From: Protula sp. h YS-2021
Lineage: Eukaryota > Annelida > Polychaeta > Sabellida > Serpulidae
DNA length: 64,000 nt
Assembly (NCBI GenBank): GCA_949752745.1
Contig: OX457026.1
Location: forward strand, 71,985,091 to 72,049,090
Direction: 5' to 3'
In this document: positions 39,294-53,655 of the stretch, piece after piece
Layout of the letters: every line of letters starts with the position of its first letter
How positions within the stretch are numbered: the first letter of the stretch is position 1
Made by a program: the position numbers and the translations under genes
Notes under the pieces: generated by a model
What the model was told of the DNA's origin: nothing
Databases searched by the model: none
The model's input: only the letters and a program-made list of their open reading frames with translations

Positions 39294-39961
39294 AAGAGAG
39301 ATCTTATACTCTGAATAAACAGCGTTGTCGACAATGGACACCCTTGTCTAACACCACGTTGTACTTCGAACCAGCCACACGAATAACCATTATTCATAAC
39401 AGTGCTAGAGATATTATTATAACATGTAGCTACCCATCTCCGAAACGAAACACCAAAATTAAAATATTCCAAAACTTTATGCATGAATTTTCACTCGATA
39501 CTATCGAATGCTTTTTCGAAATCAAAAAGCAAAAGTAGGCCTGTCTGCTGTTTCTTGTTTACTTTATTAATGACATCCTGGATTAGCCTAATGTTTTCTC
39601 CTATGTAGCGTCCCTTAACAAAACCACTTTGATTCTCGTGGACCAGTTTTGGCAAGATATTTTCTGTTCTTATTGCTAAAGTTTTAGTGAGGATTTTGTA
39701 GTCAACATTTGTGAGGGATACTGGTCTCCAGTTTTTAATAAGCTCTGGATTTTTACCACGTTTTTGCAGAAGGGTTATAATACTTCGCCTTTGGGACTGC
39801 GAAAGCTCACCTTGTTCAGTAGCATAATTAAACGTCTGTATTAGCAAGCCCCCTAATTGCGGCCAAAAGGCTTTATAAAAATCCGGACTCAAGCCATCAC
39901 AACCAGGGCTTTTACCGTTCGACATGCGATCCAAAGCCTTTTTACATTCGGCTACAGACAC
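39266..39961 (-). pseudogene. LINE ORF2: RT fingers and palm, nonsense and deletion
   Basis: The segment covers RT motifs 0-B: MSNGKSPGCDGLSPDFYKAF, KNWRPVSLTNVDYKILTK, LFDFEKAFDS and VQRGVRQGCPLS. A TGA at 39493-39491 replaces the Trp usually found after 'FDS.E'. Just after GCPLSTTLFI the usual ~28 residues before FADD are missing, together with a frame change. Confidence 0.9.
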
Positions 39962-41296
39962 AGGGCCTTCACAAAATATTCTATCTTCTTCTGAAAGCTT
40001 TTTTATGCCTCGAGAACTAAAAATTTTATCGAGATCCGTGTTGTTTATATCAGGGTGTGTCGTTTGATATAGTGTACAATGAAATCGCTCTAGCTCACGG
40101 AGGATAAGAATGGGATTTGATATGATGTCATTATTAACTTTTAATCGATCTACTGTTTTCTTATCATAAACTTCTTTTTCCTTGTTATAAAAGTATTTGT
40201 TACTTTTTTCATTTTTTTCTATATATTCAACACACGGCTTCTTGTCCTTTGTAGGTATTAATATCCGAAAGTATGCTTTTACAATTTAGGTATTCAGCTT
40301 CTTCGTCTGGACTTAATTCTGTTTGGCAAAGTTTCGAATAAAGCTTGTCACATTTCAATAGCAAATATTGTTCTAACAGACGCTTTTCCTTAGCAATTTT
40401 CTTCGAGATTTCCATTGATATCGTTAAAATCTCGAATTTAATAAGGTCCCAGAATACTCGCTTATCTTTTGATTTTAAAAATTCTTTTCTATTTTTCTCA
40501 ATGAGGCTTATAATAGCTTGTCTATAGTCTTGATTTAATAAAAGACTATTATTAAGCTTCCAAAATCCTGGACCTCTATCGTACTTAACCTTTTCATCTA
40601 ATTCTAGAGAGATTAGTTTATGATCCGTGTTTATGCTCTCAAAAAACTTTGACTGCTTATGGTTTGCCAACAATTTTTTACTAATTAAAAAGAAATCGAG
40701 CCTGCACATGACTCTTGGTGTATTTCTGGACCATGTGTACATCAGCAGATCCGGATGCTTCTCCCTCCAAATGTCGACTAAATTGTGGGTTTTTATCAAT
40801 TCCTTTAAAGTGCGAGCCGATGTTTGGCTAACTGTTGCCCCAAACTTTTATCTTTCGGCTCCAATGTTAGATTAAAATCCCCTGCCATGATTACATTCTC
40901 CAATGATACCCGAGTCATCAGATTTGCTGAAAGTTGTTCAAAACATGTAACCCTCTCACAATCCAAGTTGGGAGCATAGATATTAACACAAGAATAATAT
41001 ATGTTAATAATTTCTACTTCATTAACGTCAAGTCGCCCTTCTTTATCAGCCAAGTTTTTGCGTACCTTTAAACCCTTCTTAAACAAAGTCATTGTTCCTC
41101 TTGCCTTAGAGGTATAATGGCTAAAAGTTACATTGCCCTCCCATTCTTTTTTCCATTTTTCTTCAATATCCGGAGAACTGTGACTTTCTTTAATGAAGAG
41201 AACATCAAATTCCTTGCGCTTTAGAAAAAAGAAAATCTCTCTACGCATTTTTGCATTACGCAGCCCTGTTACATTTAAGCTATAGTACTTAACCAT
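39962..41296 (-). pseudogene. LINE ORF2: APE endonuclease and linker
   Basis: The first 163 codons (41296-40805) start MVKYYSLNVTGLRN and contain the APE motifs FIKESHS and MAGDFNLTLEP. After a frame change near 40805 the frame 40799-40227 continues the endonuclease (RLDFFLIS, NTDHKLISL) and linker. After another near 40230, coding continues into the RT. The ATG at 41296 is the probable ORF2 start. Confidence 0.88.
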
Positions 41297-42555
41297 TTTT
41301 TATAATATTTCTAAGGTTACATAAGCCACTATGCATATTAATAGATATTTTCGTTTCTAAAATTACGCTTGTCGACTTAATATGACTGTGCTGTTTGAGA
41401 CCAAAAATTATTACAACATAAACATTGACACAAAACCTATGTACAGTAGATAAAGCATAAGCAGAAATGTATGAATCGAGATATGAATCACCAAACATAA
41501 TATGGTTTGGTTAGCGTAAAAAGGTTTTGAGCATTTATATAATTTAATGTAAATGCCATTGTTGAGGTTGCAAAACTTCTATATTAGAACATTAGAGTAT
41601 TTTATTGTTATCTTGATTAATTTAGGTTTGGGTCAATTCGTGGAAAACCTCAAACAGCATACACCTTTGTAGTAAACGGTAACGCATTGCACTGTAAAAC
41701 GGGATAAAGAGAATGCTATGTTTAGACCCAATTGAGGTAACTGCATGTTGGGTTTTCCTATTTAAATACGTAACCTTTTTCTTGCAAAAGAGGGGTTTAT
41801 CGAAAACCCAAACAACACCTATGTAAATAGGCTGAATGTATGCACCTCCCACATGCTCGCTAGTGAATACCATCTAGAAGGCTTTAGAAAACATGTGAGA
41901 AAGGTCGATTTAGTATGGAATTTTGGTCCTTGTAACCGTTCACAAATGCCGCGGAAAGTAACCCACCTGAAATATCCCGCTCACAGAATGCGGCAGAGGT
42001 GATCGGCAGGAGTTAAAAGAACAAAACGCCCTCCCTTTTCTGAAGCCAAATTGATCTCAAAGACGTGAGTTTGTTTTCGCCTTCCTGCATGTTTTATCAT
42101 GCAAGCTGATCACCGTCAAGAATCAATAAATATATTCAAGTTAGTCTACGACATAAATTACAATATTGCTTTCCATAGTACATCAAACTTTACGTACATC
42201 CTACCATTCGTCCATCATAACCCTCACGTGCCTTATTTAATCAATCAATCACCTGGTGTCACATACACACCTTGTTGTTTATCCACTGCGATGGCATTCA
42301 AAGTTATGCGTAGTATCAAATTATGAACTGAACGAGGGGTGTTACCAAAATCTCTGAGGGACCAAACCAACTCCAAGTTAAAAAAAAACTAAAGCGCTCA
42401 AGGAGCCACTCTTTGGCTTAAGGTTAAAGTATTACATACATAATAGCAGATATAATTATAATTAAGCCCGGCATCAAATCAAACATTTGACAGCTGCGTG
42501 GTTACCTTTTCTAAAATGATACCCAGATGATTTTTCCCGTGGAATTGCAAATGGT
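41297..42555 (-). other. LINE inter-ORF spacer
   Basis: There are 1.26 kb between the ORF1 stop and the ORF2 start with no long frame in the element's orientation. It is unusually long for an L1/Tx1 spacer; it could be a secondary insertion, but no boundaries are clear. Confidence 0.5.
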
Positions 42556-44137
42556 CTAATTGAGGGTCGTCCATCCGTTTTCCAGTTGAGAAAAAACTGT
42601 TGAGTTGAGAAACTGTTGTGTGTATGTGACACCAGTTGAGAAAGGATTGCATTCTAATAGGCGTCTTGGAGAAGTTGCAATCAGCTCTTCTTTTAGATGG
42701 TCGTTCTGTGAAAACTTGGCGAGAATTGCCTTCTCCATGATAATAAGGAGACTATTTTGCTCTGGGTTGTTCCTAGCCTGGAGTTTTCTTCCTAGTCGCT
42801 TCACTGCCACTGGGTTTGATTCTCTCATGATAGCCTGTGCTGTTATAAGGTCCCTGCTGTTTCTGGCCTTACAATATTGGTATGCTTGCTCAACACAACA
42901 AAATGTTGTCCCTCCGATAGTAAAATCGGCCTTATAGAAATTGCTTAACGGCGAGAGGTATCCATAGAAGCGCACCTGAGTATCGGTTTTCACAGTGTGA
43001 CCAGTATCTGCCAGCCCGGCCTGATTTATATTGTCTACCGTGTATAACCGTCCCTTAAATTTGAGCTTGTCCCGCACCATTTTGGCATATGGATCAAGAC
43101 GTTTTGCGTTGGGAAGCGACTTTACGAGATAATCGCGCCTTTGTGTGACTGCCTGGGGCACATCCTGTCTTACAAAAATGCCTGAACCTTTGAGAATCTG
43201 GGAATTCTGTAAACTACGGTTTTTTTCTGCCACTGACTTAAATCGTGCCACTATCCCCGCGGGCTTTGATAGATCGCTTTTAAGTATGCGATGAGCGATG
43301 TCTATCGAGTTTGGCATGTTAATATGCATTTTTGTTCGGATTATAGCGTCGAGGACGTCCTTACAGTTCTCACCTTCTCTCTCCTGAACCCCTTCAAAAA
43401 CAAGGTTTACCTTACAGGAATTGGTTTCCAAGCGCTCGATGTCTCCTTTTAGAATCCGATAAAAATCGGCCGCGGAACGTCGCTGATCCTCACACTGCTG
43501 TTTAATTGCCGCTAATTGATTAGCAAGTTCCGCATTACTATTTCCTTGCTGGTCAGCAGGACTGCGGTCTTCCAGAACCTGTATCCTTTTCTCCAGGCTA
43601 TTGTCAAGGCTCTGCATTGAATCCAGCCTTTTACTATTATCCACCGCTGATTGTTGGTAGGTGTCTAACACTGTTGCCAAAGCGTCGATTCTGTCGTTTA
43701 TTTTGCACATTTCAGCAGATAGCTTATTGTCGATAATGTCATTCAGGTTTTCAGTAAGGCTCAGTTCTACCTTTTTAGCAATGCTCAACAAATCTTTTTC
43801 TAATGTTTTCTGGACGTTTTTCGCTACTTTTGTTATAATATCGTCTAAACTATTTTCGAGTTTTTTCTCAAAATAAACTAGCATATCACAGTCTTCCCAT
43901 CCATCCGCTTTAATAGACTGAGTTGTATTTTCACTTCGTTTCCTTTTTGTCTGCCTCACACTCCTTTTAGTCTTTGGACTTTTTCCTTTGGCCTTCTTGC
44001 GAAGATTGTAAGTCGGCTGTAGATTTCACTATTACATCACAAATATCGCTTTGATTATCCTTATCTAGTATGCAATATTCCTGATTTGTGCTTTGGTCAT
44101 CTTGAGATGGTCCCTGTTCCCTGCTTATGTCCGCCAT
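42556..44137 (-). pseudogene. LINE ORF1: coiled coil, RRM-like, CTD, NADAR
   Basis: The frame 43959-42556 gives 467 intact codons; its first displayed codon is GTG, and coding clearly extends upstream. The likely start is the ATG at 44137 (MADISREQG), with a frame change near 44000. Numbered from 43959, residues about 25-165 are Leu/Lys/Glu-rich coiled coil. Residues 175-315 resemble L1 ORF1p RRM and C-terminal domains (VNLVFEGVQEREGE, GIVARFKS, VRDKLKFKGRLYTV). Residues about 329-450 (bases 42975-42610) are a NADAR/YbiA-like domain: RFYGYLSPLSNFY, FCCVEQAYQYCKA, then AILAKFSQN and TSPRRLLE. NADAR enzymes cleave N-glycosidic bonds in nucleotide-like substrates; Glu357 corresponds to the conserved Glu of E. 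coli YbiA. NADAR is not a standard LINE domain. Confidence 0.85.
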
Positions 44138-44170
44138 TATTCCAACTCTGTGTATAGTAATAAAATCCAC

Positions 44171-46395
44171 TCAAAACGTCATAAATTTTGCGTCCATTTC
44201 ATTGTTAAATATAAATTTTATATCCCACACAAAGCACTTATATATTCATATACACACTGGCCTCATTATTATATTAATAGCAACCTCTAACACTACATTT
44301 TTTGAATATTTTCTCTCTACCTAAAAACACGTCTTCACATATTGAAATCGATCCACCAACATTGCTAGAACTTGTTCTTTTATGAAAATATCAAGACATG
44401 TACAGTCTTCAACAACACATTTTCTTTGAAGGTACTCCATAACACTTCATAAATCTAGGTATGTATCTTAATATACTGCAATGTCGCCACAGAGGTGCCT
44501 CAAAGCGAGCGTAGTTGACTTGCATATAGTTATATAGCGAGAATTGGAAGCGATCCGCCGAAACTCAGTAGCGGATGGTTCTTGGAGCTACTCTTCCTTA
44601 CGCTTACTCGGTATATCTTTCTATCAGTACGTCGAAACCCTGTAGCGTACCCTGCTTTGAGCCATGTGCTAAGTACAAGTCTCAAGTGACTTTCCTATGT
44701 AGCCAGGGGTGACTGGTTATGCATCGATCCGGATAAGCCGAATCACGCTTTGGGTGTTTCAAATAAAATGCGCAAGAATTTTGAATTTCGAAAGCAAAAA
44801 CAGCTCATACTAAGAACATACCAGAGATTGAAACTTAAAACGATTTTATAAAACTTTTAATCAATTTTTAAAATAGAATACCGGTTGTTAAAAACACGAT
44901 TGTTCTTTGGTGAAAGAGAAATTTGACATTTAGGCGAAATTTCTGTATCATTTCTTTCATTTCTTTACCCGGTTAGTTTGTGTTCGAAACGCAGAATTTT
45001 GCGCACTTTATTTGGAACGCCCAGTGTGATTTGACTTATTAGATAACAAGCAGTCCTGCATGATCTGCGGTGTTCCTATGACAGCAAATGTCATAGCTAC
45101 TGTACGAGTACAGACGTCAATTTTTTTATCCCGTAGAAGCTCCCAGTCAGCTCTTCCTTAGATAACTTTGTATATCTCTCTGTCAGAGCTACGACGCCTT
45201 CAGTTGTTCCCCTAATAGGGTAGCTTCAAGAAAACCTAACCTAAGGAGACACTCGGGTCAACTTCATATATGTTCTGAGGCAAGAATCATGCATACCAGT
45301 TTCTATATTTGATACATTACTGAAAGTTCATACACACACTAGCCTTTTTGCAGACCAAGCGCAATTTTTAATGGACTGCATATCTTTTACTTCTTCGTTA
45401 ATGTGTAGGAATGTTAGCCTCCACACTCGCCTGTTTAATGTTTGCTTACGTTCCGCGCTTTAAATGTCATGTGTCAGATGACCAATAATTTAGATAAAGG
45501 GACTATTGATTACTTGCAAAATATATATTCAAATCATTAGTGAATTCAAAATCAGGCATAAAATGATTCTGTGCTACCACAGTATTCAACTTCTACTTCC
45601 TGCATACTTTTTGAAATATCGATTCAAAAGTTTTTGGTGGAGAATTACAAGAGTTACTATCACTTTTTCACGTAGTAAACTGTGATGCATGGATGTAAAC
45701 AAATGCCATTGCTTGTTATTTCCGTATTCTGGTTTTGTCCGTATTCTTTTCTTTTAAAAAGGCGTAACACAAGATGTATATCATTGCCGTTGTTCTTTGA
45801 GGGCCTTTGGCAAATGCCAATAAAGACTTCTAGGTCGTTGAAGCTTGCACAACATCGCCACAGAGGTGGATCAGAGCGAGCGCAGTTGACTTGCATATCG
45901 TTATAAAGTGAGGATTTGAAGTGGTAGCCGATCCCCAGTAGCGAGTCGCTTCTTGGAGTTACTTATCTCGGCACACGGCACGGGTCAGTGGCCTTGTTTT
46001 AGAAAGAGTGTATCACTTTTCTAATTTTTCTATTACATATCCTTGGCACCATACCCTGTGAGAAGTACATATATCTCTTACTATTGTAACATAAAATCAG
46101 ACTTCCCAACGAAACCTCGAAAAGGCCTTTATTTTTTTCGACATCCCCTTAAATCCATGAAAAAACCTGAAAACCTTTATTTTTTTCCGGAGGGTTTTGT
46201 TTAACATTGTTTTGAGGGAGAAAAACATATGTTGGCTTTTTTCAGACCAGCCGACTTCGTCAGGATGGTCTAATTATATCAGTAGGAGGCATCCATCGTC
46301 AGTATGTACACATATACATATGTAAACCTCGACGACTTTGATCGAATTCCTTTCAAATTTTACATAAATGTTCCCTAGGAGCTCTCCTCTGGACT

Positions 46396-46428
<33 letters not shown>

Positions 46429-48731
46429 GGTGGCAGTTTTGACGTTAAGTAAGAACTGGGGATCGACTGTAAGTGTATCAAATTTCATTTTTCAAGTTCC
46501 ATCTGTTTCAGAGTAGAAATCGAAAAAAAAAACTGCGCGAAAAGCCAGAAAAGCAAATAATAATATCAAATTTCAAAAATTAAGAAATAAATAAAAAGGA
46601 AAAGGGAGAAACTTGCAGAAATCGTGCAAAAATTAACAGTAGTGACAAATCATTTTTTATTCTATTTTGGCATAATTTTAAAGAAGTTAATGAGTAAGCA
46701 ACATTTATGCCATCTTTTATTCATGTATCAGTTTTCAAGTCGATGTTTGTCCCAAAACTTTCCTCCAAAATAGCACTGAAAACCTTAAAACAACCCGTAA
46801 ATCCTTTATTTTTGTAGGTGGAACCCCTAAAAACCTCAAGTTTTCAAAGCCGCTGGGAAGCCTGTAAAATTATAGTATCATGTTTTGTTCAAGAAAAAGG
46901 TTAATTAAACTCGACAGATTGATCAGCTGTTTTTTTTTTTGTTTGCGTCGCCATCTTGGTTTCTACGAGACCGTTTGTACCGCTTTTGGTGATTGTCTTC
47001 TACTCCTAACTGCTTAAATTATTTAAAAACCTGTAATTTGTGTTCAGTTGCTGTCTGCTTCTTGTATCATAGATATCTTTAGGCTAGTTCAAAACAGTAC
47101 ATAAACGTTTAAGAATAAAACAAAGACGATAGGCCCGTTAATAGATATTTTTATTACCGGCCGCTAATGAGCGTTGAGTGCCAGTAACTGGTGTATCTAG
47201 TTGGTAGATCATAACTGGTGAAAAAGTGTCACATTCCAATTCCACTAAATTAACCAGATGCAACTTTGCTTATCCTGGGATACTAAAGATATAAAAATTG
47301 CTTCCAGCCACAGCATCTGTTCCTCTTCATTCCAGCAATTTCACACTACTGTTATCATTCATTCTCCTCCCCTCCCAGAAGTGGAGACCCGAAATCAATA
47401 AGGACACAAGAATGAGATATTTCACCTGGGAAAGTACATATCATAATAGTGTAACATAAAATTGATAGTATCGTGTGTTGTTCAAGCAAAAAGTTAACAA
47501 ACAAGCCAAGTTGATCAGCTGTTTTTATTGATGTCTCCATCTTGGTTTCTACGACATAGTTTTGTTTAGTCCCAGATGACTTCTGCACTCCGGGACTACG
47601 TTTTACACCGTCTTTGTTGATTGGCTCGCATGTAGACCGTCATTTTATTTCTCAAACTTTGGTTTTGTTCACCATAGAAGCATAATTTATACTTTTGTGT
47701 TTTTATTGCCTATGTGCGAGGAATTTGCTGTGTTTTGAGTTAGCAATGGTACGTGTTTGTTCTGAGTAATTCAAGGTGTCGTTCCCTCAAATCATTAAAA
47801 CCCTTGATTGTCTCCTACTTGTGCGAGGGTTAGTCCTGGATGGGTTCTGATGACAGCAGGAGTGACAGCCCGATAACTGAATTTGCCATTGATGGCGTTA
47901 CTTCAGAAACTGTACATCACATAAATGACTCGCAGGCCTGAATTTTTTTTTCTTTTTCAGGGCATTCGGGCCTCCGGAGATGAAATCCTGGGGCCTATAC
48001 TAATTACCTGCGCTGGACCTCATTTTAAATTATAGTACACAATTTTTGTAATTAAATAGCAATTCTGTACTGTTTTAATGGCTGATCAGGATGTGGAAAC
48101 CCCAGTTATTACCTACAACAACAATGAATATACAGTTGTAAAACCACTCTTTACTCAAGTTTGGGAGTTTGTCGAAGCTGAAAATGATGTGCCATGATTC
48201 TTCTTGGTGTGCATTTTGAGAAAAAAGTCCGTTAATTTGAACCTCGTTGCCCTGGACTGTGCGACGAAAGATCCATAGCGTGGAGAGCTGAGATCTATGT
48301 TTTTAACTGTTATTGCTTTATTGATGCTAAGTGAGTATCACTGTCTAAAGTCTGAAGACTAGAAAGGCAAAACTTATTCGCTGTGTGTACAATGCGGTTA
48401 ATCTTTCGGATTCTCGGTTGTCAACGTAACAAAACATTTATTTGGGTTGCATCAGGCAAAACTTAAACCCTGTGTATACAGTATTGCTAATCCTATGGAT
48501 GTTCGGGTGCCATCACATCAATACATTTATTAGGGGCGCTGTCTAGAATAAGAATAAATTTGACAAATGTGATAAAATTTTTATTTTGTTATTTTACTAT
48601 TTTTTTTTTCTTTATTTTTTCCGTTGCCATTATTTCCACTTGCCATGTTTTCCGTTGCCATTTTTACCTACACCCGTCCTGGCAATGGTTCAAGTATGAC
48701 AGAAATAACGAGCTGATGTTTGAATTGTATT
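44171..48731. other. Transposon-fragment mosaic, no gene
   Basis: Inverted arms at 44748-44800 and 44985-45050 match 9491-9600. A ~110-bp direct repeat is present at 44482-44595 and 45852-45965 (CGCCACAGAGGTG start). Bases 46865-47000 and 47450-47625 are diverged direct repeats (TTGATCAGCTGTTTTT and CCATCTTGGTTTCTACGA). Bases 45070-45150 and 47845-48280 are relatives of the foldback arms at 36.0-36.8 kb. No exon is supported. Confidence 0.65.
46397..46426. repeat. Poly(T) tract, 30 bases
   Basis: An uninterrupted T run within transposon debris. Confidence 0.95.
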
Positions 48732-49513
48732 TCTCCCCCTAAGGGAGACATATATAGCATTTGGTGTGTCCGTCTGTCCGTCCATCGGTCTGTCTGTCTG
48801 TCCGCAGTGAGTTCTTATGAAATTAATGAGTCGATTTTTCTCAAAATATACATACGTATTGGGGTTTAGTCTAGATGATGCCCGTGTTATTATTTTTTTT
48901 TTTCGTTTCCTCAAAAATTCTATTTTTGGCAAATTTTTGAACACAGGGGGGGGGGGGGGGGTTTCGTGCATTTTTTTCACTTTGGCAGGTTATATCTCCA
49001 AAATAGTTTGTTGGATTAGGCTGAAACGTGGCAAGAACAACACACACATAGTGCAAATTTTTACTGCGAAGTTTTTATTAATTTCCGGTGAAAATGTATT
49101 TTTGGCGAATTTTAAAATTTTTGATTTTGAACTTTTTTGCCATATTGTTGCGATATCTCCGAAACGGTTTGTTGGATTAGGCTGAAACTTGGCAAGAACT
49201 CACAAAAAGTGTAAATGTTTACTGCGAAGTTTTTCTTCATTTCCTTTGAAATGTATTTTTGGCGATTTTTTTAATTTTTGAATTTTTACTTTTTTGGCCA
49301 TATTGTTGCGATATCTCCGAAACAGTTTGTTCCATTAGGCTGAAACATGGCAAGAAGAACCCATTTGTAGTGAATATGTTTACTGCGAAGTTTTTCTTCA
49401 TTCATTTTCTGTAAAAATGTATTTTTGGCGATTTTTTCAATTTTTTGGGCTCGCCAATGTTGTATTTTAAGCAAGGATTTTTTTCCACGTGACTGATTCG
49501 GGGGCGGGGGAGA
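48732..49513. mobile_element. Pearl/HINE-like element, reverse orientation
   Basis: An 8-bp inverted repeat, TCTCCCCC (48732) and GGGGGAGA (49506-49513), bounds the region. A GTCC/GTCT microsatellite (about 48768-48804) follows the left end. At least three ~160-bp diverged tandem units follow (marker ATCTCCGAAAC with GGCTGAAACTTGGCAAGAA near 48992, 49152 and 49310). The microsatellite is on the left, so the element is inverted relative to the one at 28.5 kb. Confidence 0.65.

Positions 49514-53655
<4,142 letters not shown>

Larger units (their letters stand above)
37640..44170 (-). mobile_element. L1/Tx1-like LINE, degraded, ORF1 carries NADAR
   Basis: Read on the minus strand, ORF1 (about 44137-42556) is followed by a 1.26 kb spacer and ORF2 (41296-37672). 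ORF2 has APE endonuclease, reverse transcriptase and a Cys-rich C-terminal domain in that order. RT signatures (LFDFEKAFDS, RGVRQGCPLS, FADD) and the two-ORF structure place it in the L1/Tx1 group. ORF2 is broken by at least four frame changes, a Trp-to-TGA nonsense codon and a deletion, so this copy is dead. Both ends are approximate; I did not identify a target duplication or poly(A) tail. Confidence 0.9.

Noticed and set aside
45660..45906. Overlapping ~75-codon frames on both strands
   Set aside because: They fall in a dispersed repeat copy (related to 44482-44595) and have no domain.
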